From: Clostridia bacterium
GTDB lineage: Bacteria; Bacillota; Clostridia; Lachnospirales; Lachnospiraceae
Reading direction: 5' to 3'
Assembly (NCBI GenBank): GCA_009929615.1
Contig: SAAB01000012.1
Span: 1 to 64,000 of the forward strand
DNA length: 64,000 bases
Both the position numbers and the translations under genes were made by a program. The notes below the pieces were generated by a model. That model was not told the DNA's origin. It did no database searches and worked only from the letters and a program-made list of their open reading frames with translations. Shown here piece by piece: positions 50,864 through 60,817 of the stretch. The stretch's first letter is position 1. Every line of letters starts with the position of its first letter.

Positions 50864-51421
50864 CTAACCCTCAAAAGTCCTAATATTTGCTTTTAGAAGA
50901 CGTTTACGAACTTCATTTCCTACAGCTGTTCCAACATAAATTTTAATAATATCCCCCGGAATATATGGAATAACACCGGCCATCAGAGCTTTTCCAAAGG
51001 ATAATCCGGCCTGGTACCCCAGCCATACAGTTCCAAAAGCATAGGCGATAAGGGTCCCCAAAACCATTCCCAGGATATACATATAAAATTTTCCACTGAA
51101 CTTATTCACAAACCAGCCGCTGACAAGGGCCATAAAAATAAAACCTATCAAATATCCCCCTGTCGGCCCCAAAAGTTTTCCCGGTCCTGATGTAAAGGCT
51201 GAAAATACCGGCAAGCCAACAAAACCCAGGGCCAAATACACCAGATAACTCAGAGTTCCAAGTTTCCATCCCAAAATCATAACTGTTAAATAAATTGCTA
51301 GATTGGTAAAAGAAATAGGTACCGGTGAAAATGGAATGGCAATGGATAAGGGCCCCATAATACATATAACTGCTGCCATCAGGGCAACAAGTGCTAAATT
51401 TCTTGTCTTTGTACTTTGCAT
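50864..51421 (-). CDS. bioY: Biotin ECF transporter S component BioY
   Basis: A 185-residue membrane protein with six helices. GPLSIAIPFSPVPISFTNLAIYLTVMILGWKLGTLSYLVYLALGFVGLPVFSAFTSGPGKLLGPTGGYLIGFI includes the BioY signature (PVPIT/SFTxLAIxL, GPTGGYL). Binds biotin with high affinity and pairs with the shared EcfAT module elsewhere. First gene of the bioY-bioB operon, under a BirA-type operator. Confidence 0.95.
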   Translation of the reverse strand: MQSTKTRNLALVALMAAVICIMGPLSIAIPFSPVPISFTNLAIYLTVMILGWKLGTLSYLVYLALGFVGLPVFSAFTSGPGKLLGPTGGYLIGFIFMALVSGWFVNKFSGKFYMYILGMVLGTLIAYAFGTVWLGYQAGLSFGKALMAGVIPYIPGDIIKIYVGTAVGNEVRKRLLKANIRTFEG

Positions 51422-51456
51422 AAAACTAGTCCTCCCTTTTCATGATGTTGATTAGA

Positions 51457-51510
51457 ATTGTAATATATCCAGTTTTAATTGTCAACCTATTTTATTTTTT
51501 AGTTAACATT
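51457..51510 (-). promoter_or_regulatory. bioYB promoter and BirA-type operator
   Basis: Minus strand TTGACA (51485-51480), 17 bases, TACAAT (51462-51457) is near-consensus. AATGTTAAC (51510-51502), 15 bases, GTTGACAAT (51486-51478) matches the divided BirA operator layout and covers the -35. Biotinylated BirA should repress. Confidence 0.8.
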
Positions 51511-51520
51511 TTGAGTAAGA

Positions 51521-51555
51521 AAATACCCACTCAGTTTATCTGAATGGGTATTTAA
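51521..51555 (-). terminator. Terminator after MacB-like ABC gene
   Basis: Minus strand AAATACCCATTCAG (51553-51540) pairs with CTGAGTGGGTATTT (51534-51521) and is followed by TCTTA. It lies 6 bases past the stop of the large ABC protein. Confidence 0.75.
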
Positions 51556-51560
51556 ATCTA

Positions 51561-54296
51561 TTACTCCGAACGAAGTGCCGTTACAGGGTCTTTCTTCGCG
51601 GCCCCCCGGGCTGGGAAGAATCCGGCGATAAGGGTGAGTGCCACACTGAGAATCACCAGAATAACCGCATTGGTCACGGATAACGAAGCATTTACATCAT
51701 TTGTCTCAGCAACAATGTGTATAACCGCATTGACCGGTATCTGCAACAGATAGGTGACTCCAATGCCGATACCACCGGAACAGAGGCCAATAATAAATGT
51801 CTCGGCATTAAATACTCTGGAAATATCTTTTTTTGCAGCACCAATAGCGCGCAGAATACCAATTTCCTTTGTCCGCTCCATAACAGAAATATGAGTAATA
51901 ATTCCAATCATGATACAGGATACCACCAGGGACACGGCTACAAAAGCAATCAATACATATGAAATAATGTTAACAATAGAAGTAATGGATGAGGTGAGAA
52001 GACCTACATAATCGGTATATGCAATCTTGTCTTCATCCCCCACCGTACTATTATAATTTTCAATACAAACAGAAATCGCATCCTTGTCTTCAAAACTGTC
52101 TGCGTAAATACTAATCGAAGATGGTGCATCATGACTCACTTTTCCAAAGGATTCCATGTTTTGTTCATAAGAGCCTTCTTTGATATAGGAATCATAAATT
52201 TGAAGCATCATATCTTTATCCGGATTCTCGAGATATTGATTTAGCTGTTCTGCCAGAGCTGCCTCATCCATTCCAGCCCCCATTGCTCCGGCAAAACCGG
52301 AAACGTCTTCTGTTTCCATAGTTTCTTCGGTCTCCTCTGTTGGAACATTTCCTGCCGCCGAGCCCATGATAAAGGAATAAACCGCCGCTTTTGTCTCGTT
52401 ATCTAAAGCCGAAAGATAGGAAACAGCATCCTCAACTTTTTCTGTATCATTTGCCGGTTCAAATTTCATCCCAGTCAGTACATCCGTCTCCGGCGTATCC
52501 TCCTGAGCTTTAACAACCGGGCTTTTATCCGTATAATCAATCAGATAATCCGTCAAAGCACTTGTATATCCAACCGGTGCATCCAGATTTGTATAGGATA
52601 CATCATCTTTTCCACGAATAACGCCGGAAATCTTCAATTCCAGAGCATCCTTAACCAGAGACTCTTCCATCAACTCATCGTCTCCAACATATTTGAAGGT
52701 CCCATCTTCGTTCTCCACATATAAATCACAGGATGGTATCATATAAAATGTCTGATTGCAGATATCCTCATAGGAAAAACTTTTATTTTCAAATGTCACT
52801 TCTTCGCCGTCATTGATTTCCTCCATAATGTCATCATATTCAGACTTTGGAAGGATTCCGAGCTGGTACAATGTCTTTGAAGATATCTCATTTTTTTCAT
52901 CCAAAACAAGGACAACTTCATCATAACTCTGTGGCCATTCCCCATAAAGCATATCATAACTGTCTGTCACAACCGGACTGATAAGTTCACCATCGGTTCC
53001 TGACATAATCTCCTCAAAATTTGAATTTCCTGAAGAAATCATTCCGCCCATAGCTCCCATACCACTCATCTGGTCCTCAAAATCTGCATCTACCAGAACA
53101 TCTTCCGGATCATAAGAAAAGACTTTAAAACGGACGTTATAAGAATAGACTACGCCATTCTGTCCCAAATACTGCTGAATCTCGCTGTCCGGATTATCCA
53201 GATATTTCTTAAAGGCCGTCAGATTATTTTCTGTCACACTTAGGGCTTCTGCACTGGCTTCCATATCCGAATTATCCGCATATACTTCATTCAGCTGACT
53301 CTCCTCTGTTTCCTCTCCTGCACCGCTCATTGCCGCACTTCTCTGTTCCATCATGCCGGATAAATCAATGGATTCGGAATCAATAACAATTGGATAGGAG
53401 ACCATCGTATCTGTCTGTAAATCTGCAATATATTTATTGACACCTCCCGACAGTGCAAGAATCATGGCTATACCTATAATACCTATAGAGCCTGCAAAGG
53501 CTGTGAGTATTGTTCTCCCTTTTTTCGTCCATAAGTTATTCCTTGAAAGAGAAAGGGCTGTCCAAAAACTCATCGTTGTTTTCTTCTGCTTTGAAGTATC
53601 TGTTATTTCCTCTTTTTCATCAAAGGGCTGACTGTCACCGATAATAGCACCGTCTTTAATACGTACAATACGTGTTGAATAAGTCTCTGCCAGTTCCGGA
53701 TTATGAGTTACCATGACTACCAGTCGGTTTTCTGCCACCTTTTTCAAAATATCCATAACCTGAATACTGGTTTCTGTATCTAATGCCCCTGTCGGTTCAT
53801 CCGCCAGAAGTATTTCCGGGTCATTCACAAGTGCTCTTGCAATGGCAACACGCTGCATCTGACCTCCGGAGAGCTGATTTGGTTTTTTCTTAAGCTGGTC
53901 TCCAAGGCCGACCTCCGCGAGAGCTGCAGCCGCTCTTTTCTTTCGCTCCTTCGCTCCTACACCGGAAAGGGTCAGTGCCAATTCAACATTAGCAAGAACT
54001 GTCTGATGTGGAATCAGATTGTAGGACTGAAATACAAACCCAATAGAATGATTTCGATAAGAATCCCAATCTCTGTCTTTAAACTTTTTTGTGGATTTTC
54101 CATTGATAATCAAATCGCCCTGACTGGCATGGTCAAGACCACCAATAATATTCAATAATGTCGTTTTGCCGCCGCCGGAAGGTCCAAGAATGGATACAAA
54201 TTCATTTTTGCGAAATGTGATATTGATATCCTTCAACGCTTTTACATGCATATTTCCAACAACATATTCTTTTCCAATATTTTTTAATTGTAACAT
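51561..54296 (-). CDS. ABC exporter with fused ATPase and FtsX/MacB permease
   Basis: A 911-residue fusion. Residues 1-230 are a LolD/MacB-type ATPase (GPSGGGKTTLLNIIGGL, QLSGGQMQRVAIARAL, LLADEPTGALD). After a linker a TM precedes a large, acidic extracellular region (about 300-740, rich in Asp/Glu/Ser/Met), then three C-terminal helices with the FtsX segment RTKEIGILRAIGAAKKDISRVFNAETFIIG. Such transporters move peptides, lipids or antimicrobials out of the membrane, or act as sensors. Start ATG at 54296 after AGAGG. The ectodomain has no motif I can name. Confidence 0.9.
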   Translation of the reverse strand: MLQLKNIGKEYVVGNMHVKALKDINITFRKNEFVSILGPSGGGKTTLLNIIGGLDHASQGDLIINGKSTKKFKDRDWDSYRNHSIGFVFQSYNLIPHQTVLANVELALTLSGVGAKERKKRAAAALAEVGLGDQLKKKPNQLSGGQMQRVAIARALVNDPEILLADEPTGALDTETSIQVMDILKKVAENRLVVMVTHNPELAETYSTRIVRIKDGAIIGDSQPFDEKEEITDTSKQKKTTMSFWTALSLSRNNLWTKKGRTILTAFAGSIGIIGIAMILALSGGVNKYIADLQTDTMVSYPIVIDSESIDLSGMMEQRSAAMSGAGEETEESQLNEVYADNSDMEASAEALSVTENNLTAFKKYLDNPDSEIQQYLGQNGVVYSYNVRFKVFSYDPEDVLVDADFEDQMSGMGAMGGMISSGNSNFEEIMSGTDGELISPVVTDSYDMLYGEWPQSYDEVVLVLDEKNEISSKTLYQLGILPKSEYDDIMEEINDGEEVTFENKSFSYEDICNQTFYMIPSCDLYVENEDGTFKYVGDDELMEESLVKDALELKISGVIRGKDDVSYTNLDAPVGYTSALTDYLIDYTDKSPVVKAQEDTPETDVLTGMKFEPANDTEKVEDAVSYLSALDNETKAAVYSFIMGSAAGNVPTEETEETMETEDVSGFAGAMGAGMDEAALAEQLNQYLENPDKDMMLQIYDSYIKEGSYEQNMESFGKVSHDAPSSISIYADSFEDKDAISVCIENYNSTVGDEDKIAYTDYVGLLTSSITSIVNIISYVLIAFVAVSLVVSCIMIGIITHISVMERTKEIGILRAIGAAKKDISRVFNAETFIIGLCSGGIGIGVTYLLQIPVNAVIHIVAETNDVNASLSVTNAVILVILSVALTLIAGFFPARGAAKKDPVTALRSE

Positions 54297-54377
54297 TCTG
54301 AGCCTCTTTCTTTCTGTCATATTCCGTTCTATTGTATCACAATAAAGTGAGAATAACTATATGTCTTATAACAGAAA

Positions 54378-54412
54378 ACAGCGGCACAAGTTACTACTTG
54401 CTGCCGCCGCTT
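54378..54412 (-). terminator. Terminator overlapping lipoprotein stop
   Basis: Minus strand AGCGGCGGCAGCAAGT (54412-54397) pairs with ACTTGTGCCGCT (54392-54381) and is followed by GTTTTCTG. The stop codon TAG lies in the loop side, so termination follows translation end directly. Confidence 0.7.
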
Positions 54413-55098
54413 TTAATTTCTGCATCAACACTTCCCTGTTCAATTCCATCCGCTAAAATATAATTTTCTGAGGATGTTCCCGTAAGTGCTGCATTAAAAA
54501 TAATTTTTGTCCACCCAACTTCTGCTGACTTATATACTTCATTTGAAATGGCTAAATCTAATTTACTTTCATCCTTTTCGTCTGCTGGTTTTATGCCAAC
54601 AAGTGCAATATTCGACCGGTTCCAGTCACCCACGCCCACAACCGTCGTTCCATCATAAACCTTTCCTACAGCCGGTGTCACTGAGTATCCCGTAATAACA
54701 GCCTTCGTAATGACAAATGTACCCTCGAGACTTCCCGCGTACATTCCTTTACCCCTTATTTGATAATGGGCATTTTCAGAAGCATTCACATTATCCGTGC
54801 AGATAATATCATAATCCACCCCTGCTTTCAATGAGAGTATCTTTCCATCCTTTTGAAACAGAATATCATCCTCATTCGGTCTAACCGCAGTTCCTGTATA
54901 CTCCTGTGCCGAAATTGTTACTGTAAATCCTGAAATATCCGTAGTTGCCCCCGCATACGTCTCATTTTCCGTTTCCCCAAAATCTGATTTATCGTTATTT
55001 GCTGCATAAGTCACTTTATAACTGCCGCACCCAGTCATTTGCCATATGAATATCCATGCCACCAAAAATACCGCTGTGCCTTTGAATATTTTTCGCAT
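54394..55098 (-). CDS. YDG-domain lipoprotein, function unknown
   Basis: A 234-residue exported protein. The signal ([23 protein letters not shown]) has a lipobox MTGC, Cys24. Residues 55-135 form a beta-rich domain ([41 protein letters not shown]), and [24 protein letters not shown] is a YDG-type domain as found in surface proteins. No enzyme motif. Third gene after a MalT-like regulator and a small protein, probably one operon; likely a surface or matrix component under that regulator. Confidence 0.65.
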
Positions 55099-55123
55099 AC
55101 TCTTCTCCTCTATTGTGCCCCAT

Positions 55124-55390
55124 CTACGACTCTATCATCAGCTCTTCGCTTAATTCTTCAATATAATTTCCATAGGTTATAAGAAACTCCGCCAGTCGGA
55201 AACGTGCAGCAATTTCATTGACCTGTTCTGTCTCCATGATAAATTCAATCAGTTTTTCGTCTTCTTCTATACCGCTCTCCATGGCATTTACAATATATTC
55301 GTCTGAAGAAATGATTGCCTGAACCCCTTCAGAACTTTTTAATTCCAGCCCTTTTTCACGTACAACCTTTACATTCTTTTTCCATTTCAT
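55124..55390 (-). CDS. Small acidic protein, unknown function
   Basis: An 88-residue protein, unrecognised. It has a basic N-terminus ([14 protein letters not shown]) followed by a strongly acidic, helical remainder ([32 protein letters not shown], then [11 protein letters not shown]). No Cys and no TM. It starts 2 bases after the large LuxR regulator stop and precedes the YDG lipoprotein, so it is translated with both. Could be an adaptor or anti-regulator of the MalT-like protein. Confidence 0.6.
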
Positions 55391-55392
55391 AT

Positions 55393-57762
55393 CTATTCCC
55401 CATTACACAGTCCCAGCTCTCTAGCCGCCGCTTCTGCTTCCTTTCGATTTTTTACACCCAGTTTCTGATAGATATTCCGATTGTGGAATTTTAATGTACC
55501 ATATGAGATTCCATATAATTCACAAATACGTTCCGTCGTTTGGTCTTCACATAAAAGGTTCAAAATCTGCTTTTCCATCTCTGTCAAAGGTTCTTTTAAT
55601 TTCTTTTCTTCCCTCAAATAGTTTGGATAATGCTTGGCCATCCTGCCAACTTCTTTTTTGAGAAGTGCAAAAAATTCCTCAGATACCGGTGGTTCCTGAT
55701 AATCATCCAGCAGTGGCTTCAATGCTATGCCTTCCATTCCGGCAATGCGGATAAAATGATAGGATTCCATCTTACGAAGAACATTATTTAACGTTGTTTT
55801 CCACTCTTTATTGCCGGTCTGATACTGAACAATGGCCTTTAACGTCTGATTCTCCATCCACAGGTAAGTCCGGTCATATTGGGTAAAATAGAGATTCAGC
55901 CTCTCAATCAGATGAATCGCCTCTTCATAACGTCTAAATGCCATAAGACAGCGGATTTTCTGCATATACTGATATCTGTAAAGCACGCAGAAAGAAATAT
56001 TTTCATTAGGTGCCTTCTCAAACCATTCTCTGGCGATATCATTTTTGCCCTGCAGTAATGCAATTTTGGTTTCCAATGCTTCAATATTCGGAACAAGCTG
56101 GGAAGCCTGTTCATTTATTGCTTTTTCTTTAAAATTCTGAACGGATTCCTTTGCTACACCAATCTGCCCTTCATAGACATGCACCTTTGCCAAAAGTCCG
56201 ATTGCAGCAAAACACATCTCGATTTTTCCTGCTGTATCAGCCTTCATATATCCGGTATTCAGTCGTGTAACCGCCTCATAGGTATCCATGGTTCCCTTTT
56301 CAAAGCCGCTTTCCGCTAAAGCTATATTGATTAATCCGGCACCATATTTTCCAAGAACAACTTCAATCGGCTTTTTCATCAGCACGGATAATTCTTTATC
56401 ATTCCTGCTCCACTCACAAAAATCCAGACCGCCATTCATAATACTCGGAAGATTACTCGTTACAGAGAATTCCGGAAGACGAATATTCTTGTTCATGACA
56501 AGAATGGATAAATTTTTTAAAATGCCCATGACTCCATGAATTCCACGATGTGGCAGGGCTATATCCAGATAGGCAATTCTTATTTTGGCCTCCCGTTTAT
56601 AAGGATTGCCCTGGGGAAGGCTTTTCTCAAAACGAACTAAAGCATCATACCAGTCTTCAGATTCTTCCGGCTGTAACGTAATCGAATACAACATACTCAT
56701 ACCACTCATAAGAACCGGTGACGCCAGAATCGTTTCTTTCGGCAATCGCAAATAATAATCTTTTGTTTCAAAAAAGTGCCCCGTTCCCGGATGCTGTTCT
56801 GCATTTTCAATCAACAGCCTTGAAACTTTCTTTTTATTTCCAGCCTTTTCATAGTACTTTAATGCCTGCTCGATTTCACCCTTTGATTCAAAATAAGAAG
56901 CGGCTTTTTCATAATTCTCGAGAATCTGATCCTTACTGCAAACCAATGCCTGTTTCCACTTCATGTATTTCTGCAGAGCCTGACGATAAGAATAGACACC
57001 ATCCCCATGATAAATCATAAAGGTTCCCAGAGACATGGTATATTCCAGAAGATGCTCAATCCTATCGTTCCCCGTGAGAATTCCCGCCATCTCTACGGTA
57101 AATGTTGGATACTGACAAACGGACAAGAGCAATTCACACAACTCACTATCCCATTTTTCATAAAAAGCATGGTCATAATAGTGGAACAAGTCTCTTCTCG
57201 CTGCTTCAAGAACCTCCTGGCTATATGGGAATCCACCTTTCATATGGTCTGTTACAAAGAGAATACTTAAAGGATGGCCAAAGGTATCTGTCGTAATAGA
57301 CTTTACTTCAGCATCCGATATCTGAATCTTCTGCCTTTCCAGAAATTTAACGGTTTCCTTTTCTGTCAATGCCAGTTCCCGTTCATCCGCCAGAACAAAA
57401 TTCTGCTCTACAGACACCAGGCGTAACCAGGAAGGAATGCGTCCCCGCCCAATAATAACAACAAATTTTTCACTGCTTTTTGCCAGTTCTACAATATATT
57501 CCTGGGATTCCCGATCCATAATCCAGGAGATATCATCAATAACAACAGCACTTTGCTTAATAGCGGCTTCCTCCGGTCTGTTTTCCAGATAACCCTTCTC
57601 ACCGCTGAGATAAAGATGGGGCTTCCGACGGAAATAATAGGACACTGCAGCCGTCTTTCCGAATCCCACTGCTCCTGAAATATAAATCGGCTGATGGTTT
57701 TCTTCTGCTGCCTTTAATTTTTTATAAATCGCCCCAACTTTAATATAATCTTTCTCTGCCAT
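55393..57762 (-). CDS. MalT-like LuxR family regulator (STAND ATPase)
   Basis: A 789-residue signal-transduction ATPase. Walker A is ISGAVGFGKTAAVSYYF (near 33-49), Walker B SAVVIDDISWIM, followed by TPR-like helical repeats (YYEKAGNKKKVSRLLIENAEQ; EKAPNENISFCVLYRYQY) and a C-terminal LuxR helix-turn-helix (LTEMEKQILNLLCEDQTTERICELYGISYGTLKFHNRNIYQKLGVKNRKEAEAAARELGL). ATG at 57762 has AAAGGAGG. MalT-type proteins bind ATP and an inducer, oligomerise and activate transcription. Targets are likely the downstream small protein and lipoprotein. Confidence 0.88.
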   Translation of the reverse strand: MAEKDYIKVGAIYKKLKAAEENHQPIYISGAVGFGKTAAVSYYFRRKPHLYLSGEKGYLENRPEEAAIKQSAVVIDDISWIMDRESQEYIVELAKSSEKFVVIIGRGRIPSWLRLVSVEQNFVLADERELALTEKETVKFLERQKIQISDAEVKSITTDTFGHPLSILFVTDHMKGGFPYSQEVLEAARRDLFHYYDHAFYEKWDSELCELLLSVCQYPTFTVEMAGILTGNDRIEHLLEYTMSLGTFMIYHGDGVYSYRQALQKYMKWKQALVCSKDQILENYEKAASYFESKGEIEQALKYYEKAGNKKKVSRLLIENAEQHPGTGHFFETKDYYLRLPKETILASPVLMSGMSMLYSITLQPEESEDWYDALVRFEKSLPQGNPYKREAKIRIAYLDIALPHRGIHGVMGILKNLSILVMNKNIRLPEFSVTSNLPSIMNGGLDFCEWSRNDKELSVLMKKPIEVVLGKYGAGLINIALAESGFEKGTMDTYEAVTRLNTGYMKADTAGKIEMCFAAIGLLAKVHVYEGQIGVAKESVQNFKEKAINEQASQLVPNIEALETKIALLQGKNDIAREWFEKAPNENISFCVLYRYQYMQKIRCLMAFRRYEEAIHLIERLNLYFTQYDRTYLWMENQTLKAIVQYQTGNKEWKTTLNNVLRKMESYHFIRIAGMEGIALKPLLDDYQEPPVSEEFFALLKKEVGRMAKHYPNYLREEKKLKEPLTEMEKQILNLLCEDQTTERICELYGISYGTLKFHNRNIYQKLGVKNRKEAEAAARELGLCNGE

Positions 57763-57865
57763 GGGAGAAGCCTCCTTTCTTTTTTCTGATATTATCACAT
57801 TTTACCAAATTCTATGACATTTGTGAACTGACCCCAAGGTCAGTATTTTTGATATTTTTCTGCAA

Positions 57866-57910
57866 AAATGAAACAGAGCAGACCCCTTTTTTAGGATTTG
57901 CTCTGTTATT
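57866..57910 (-). terminator. Terminator after hybrid kinase 1
   Basis: Minus strand AACAGAGCA (57907-57899) pairs with TGCTCTGTT (57880-57872) across an 18-base loop, followed by TCATTTTT. It lies just past the kinase stop at 57912. Confidence 0.75.
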
Positions 57911-57911
57911 T

Positions 57912-60299
57912 TTAACACATCCACGTTTCTAATGTTTGATAAAGTATCTGCGGATTGATAGGCTTTGTCAAATGTTCATTCATCCCCGATGCCAGACTTC
58001 GTACCTTATCCTCTGCATAGGCATTGGCTGTCACTGCAATAATCGGAATTCTCATTGCATCCGGTCTATCCAAAGAACGAATCATTTTAGCGGCATCCAG
58101 ACCATTCATATTTGGCATCCGGATATCCATGAGAATCGCATCATAATAACCGATTTCGTGATTCTCAAAAAGCTTCAGACCTTCCTTCCCGTCTATCGCC
58201 GTATCCACCAGCATCCCTTTCTTTTCCAATAGTTTTTTGGCAATGGCCGCATTTAACTGATGGTCTTCCACAACCAGGGCCCTTTTCCCTTGTAAAAAGT
58301 TCTCATCTGCTAGGCCTTCATTTTCGTTCTGAGGTTTATTACGATATCTCAGCGGTACCTCAACCGTAAATATTGTCCCTCTTCCGGGTTCACTTTCGAC
58401 ATCTATGGTTCCATTCATTGCTGTCACAATCTGATTCACAATCTGGAGTCCCAGCCCTGTTCCTTCAACAGAACCTGTATGTACTGCATTTTCCTGGGTA
58501 AATGGCTGAAACATCTTCTTTTGGAATTCTTTTGAAATGCCGCAGCCTGTATCGCTGATAACACATCTTTCAAGGATAATATTTTCCTCTTGATACAGAT
58601 GCTCCCGTAAAATTTTAATGGAACCGCCCGGTGGTGTGAATTTCAAAGCATTGGATAAAAGATTGGTTAAAACCTGTTTGCATCGAATACCATCGATATA
58701 AAACTGAATATCTTCATCCAGAGCTTCCGGCTCTATATATTGAAAATCTATTCCCTTTTTTCTAAATTCAACTTCCATCATAGAAATCGTCGGACAGAAA
58801 ATTGTTTTCGGAGATATCCAGTCCTTTTGAAGAATAAACTGATGTCTCTGTATGTAACTGGCATCCAGAATATCATTGATAATCTCCAGCAAATACTGGG
58901 CTGACTCATTCGCCTGTTTCATATAACGTCTGTTTTCTTCAGAAACATCCTGTAAATCCTGGGCTAGATTAATGGCACCGATAATAACATTCAAAGGTGT
59001 TCGAAGTTCATGGCTCATCCGCTCGAGAAACTCACTTTTTGCCCGGCTGGCTTCGCTGGCCGTTTTCAAAGCATCTCTTAACTGTATCTGGCGTTGCTTT
59101 TCTGCATCGATATTCTGTGCCAGTGTTATTTCACACAAATCACCAGTCACTTCATTCTTTACAAAAATCACCTGCGTAAGAACCCAGCGGACAACGCCAT
59201 CATCGCCCCTCTGCCTATGTTCCAGTTCTACCTTTTCTCTGCCATTCTCATATGCTTTAAAAAGGTTTTCCCGTGAAAAAGCCAATAAAAACTTCTCTCT
59301 GTCCTCTGCCGGTACTGTACTGGCACCAATCTCAATCAAATTATCGAAAGAACCGCTTTCCGGAGCGGCTTTCGTCGTGAAATTCTCATAATTCACCATA
59401 CTATAACTGTTCTTTGTCAGATTCACCGAAATAATCATTGGAATCAAATTAAATAAAACTTTATACAACTGTTCCCGTTCCTGCATCAGCCGCTCATTAA
59501 GTTCCGCATGCATCTTCTTCGATTCATCAATGTCTGAGAAAATCAAATACAGTGTAATCCGCTCATTGGATTCTGCTGCAACTCTGCCCTGCACATTAAA
59601 CCATCTGTATCGATTATCTTTTTGAAGAATACGAATGTCCATATTAGCCACCCGCTGTTCTCTGACTGCACTTCGTATTTCTAAAAGAAGTTTCTCCCTA
59701 TCTTCCGGATGGGCACCGTCAAAGGCCTCTTTTGCCCCCATGGTTCGACGCTTCTCCCATGAGTCCCTTGTTTCATCCAGCATTGTATAAAACCCATCAT
59801 TCAGATAAGAAACTTCCACCCGCTCATCCGGATAAAAATAATAAATGCCAATACCACCCGGAACCCGGTTTGCCAAATCCCGAATGGCATGCTGGGCTGC
59901 CAAGGTCTCAGATTCATCTGAAATGTATTCAATATGTGCCGGCTGTCCATGCCAGTTCAATAATTTACCTTTAATCAGATAATGTCTGCCATCGCTGGTC
60001 TCATATTCCTTTTCTCTGTATTCATCTTCTGTCATCTCGTGCATATGGCAATTTGGACAGGGGGTGTCCCTGCCAAGAAGATATCCGTAGCAAGTTAAGT
60101 TCTTCGTGCTATCTGAACCTTTTCCGCCCCATTCTTCAGCCAGTTTATTAATATATAACAATTCATAAGTGTCGATGTCGCATACAAAAATACCAACGGA
60201 AGAATCATCTACCAGCTGGCCTGCCATAGTTATATCCATCTCTCTTATTTTTTTAATACGCTTTTTATCTTCGGAAGGAAGAAATGTTTCGTTTAACAT
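57912..60299 (-). CDS. PAS hybrid sensor histidine kinase/response regulator
   Basis: A 795-residue soluble kinase. Two to three PAS-like domains occupy residues 20-390 (an early one has CPNCHMHEMTEDEY, a possible redox or heme-type Cys pair), HisKA has LERMSHELRTPLNVIIGA (phospho-His near 436), HATPase has LLSNALKFTPPGG, DTGCGIS and GTGLGLQI, and the C-terminal receiver has VVEDHQLNAAIAKKLLEKKG and ILMDIRMPNMNGLDAA with the phospho-Asp. No TM is predicted, so it senses a cytoplasmic signal. No output domain; a phosphorelay partner is needed. Confidence 0.9.
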   Translation of the reverse strand: MLNETFLPSEDKKRIKKIREMDITMAGQLVDDSSVGIFVCDIDTYELLYINKLAEEWGGKGSDSTKNLTCYGYLLGRDTPCPNCHMHEMTEDEYREKEYETSDGRHYLIKGKLLNWHGQPAHIEYISDESETLAAQHAIRDLANRVPGGIGIYYFYPDERVEVSYLNDGFYTMLDETRDSWEKRRTMGAKEAFDGAHPEDREKLLLEIRSAVREQRVANMDIRILQKDNRYRWFNVQGRVAAESNERITLYLIFSDIDESKKMHAELNERLMQEREQLYKVLFNLIPMIISVNLTKNSYSMVNYENFTTKAAPESGSFDNLIEIGASTVPAEDREKFLLAFSRENLFKAYENGREKVELEHRQRGDDGVVRWVLTQVIFVKNEVTGDLCEITLAQNIDAEKQRQIQLRDALKTASEASRAKSEFLERMSHELRTPLNVIIGAINLAQDLQDVSEENRRYMKQANESAQYLLEIINDILDASYIQRHQFILQKDWISPKTIFCPTISMMEVEFRKKGIDFQYIEPEALDEDIQFYIDGIRCKQVLTNLLSNALKFTPPGGSIKILREHLYQEENIILERCVISDTGCGISKEFQKKMFQPFTQENAVHTGSVEGTGLGLQIVNQIVTAMNGTIDVESEPGRGTIFTVEVPLRYRNKPQNENEGLADENFLQGKRALVVEDHQLNAAIAKKLLEKKGMLVDTAIDGKEGLKLFENHEIGYYDAILMDIRMPNMNGLDAAKMIRSLDRPDAMRIPIIAVTANAYAEDKVRSLASGMNEHLTKPINPQILYQTLETWMC

Positions 60300-60442
60300 C
60301 TTATCCCCTGCTCTCTATAAGGTCCTTCTCTTTGCTCATATTCATGTATCATTCATAAGACATAATTTACTTTTATTGTATCAATGCTCAAAATATTAGT
60401 CAATGGCTCAATGATGAATACAGCGATTTTTTTCACAGACTA

Positions 60443-60475
60443 TATAATTAATTATAGTATATATTTTTTGGAGGT
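60443..60475 (+). promoter_or_regulatory. Promoter region of small XRE regulator
   Basis: TATAAT (60443-60448) and TATAGT (60453-60458) lie 12-30 bases before GGAGG (60471-60475). TTTTCA at 60430-60435 is a possible -35 for the second. AATTAATT is a short symmetric element in this stretch. Confidence 0.4.
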
Positions 60476-60482
60476 AGTTTTA

Positions 60483-60761
60483 GTGAGCAAAGACATTGCA
60501 TTTAAAAACAGAGACCGTTTCATCGAACTCGGGCTCACGATTGCAGCATTACGTAAAATGCAGGGAATGTCCCAGGAGCAATTCGCTGAAAAAGCTGGTA
60601 TCAGCCGTTCTCATCTCAGTTCTATTGAAGCACCCAATATTGCAAGGCCCTTTTCCTTAGAAGTTTTATATAATATTGCAGATGCTTTAAATATCAATGC
60701 CGGTGATTTGCTGAATTTCACACTTCCGCCTACAAAAACATCAAAGCCTTCTAATATCTAA
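60483..60761 (+). CDS. Small XRE-type helix-turn-helix regulator
   Basis: A 92-residue DNA-binding protein starting at GTG 60483 (GGAGG at 60471-60475). FIELGLTIAALRKMQGMSQEQFAEKAGISRSHLSSIEAPNIARPFSLEVLYNIADALNINAGDLLNF is a single Cro/CI-type domain with little else. Lies between two hybrid kinases on the opposite strand. Might regulate them or itself; nothing links it to a phage here. Confidence 0.85.
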   Translation: MSKDIAFKNRDRFIELGLTIAALRKMQGMSQEQFAEKAGISRSHLSSIEAPNIARPFSLEVLYNIADALNINAGDLLNFTLPPTKTSKPSNI

Positions 60762-60790
60762 TGATATCAGAAGGCTTAATTTTTTTATAA
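60744..60790 (+). terminator. Terminator after XRE gene
   Basis: AAGCCTTCT (60744-60752) pairs with AGAAGGCTT (60769-60777), inner TATC/GATA pairing possible, followed by AATTTTTTT. It overlaps the end of the gene and could also end minus-strand transcription weakly. Confidence 0.8.
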
Positions 60791-60817
60791 GAAAACGGCT
60801 GCCATTCATTCCCGCCT

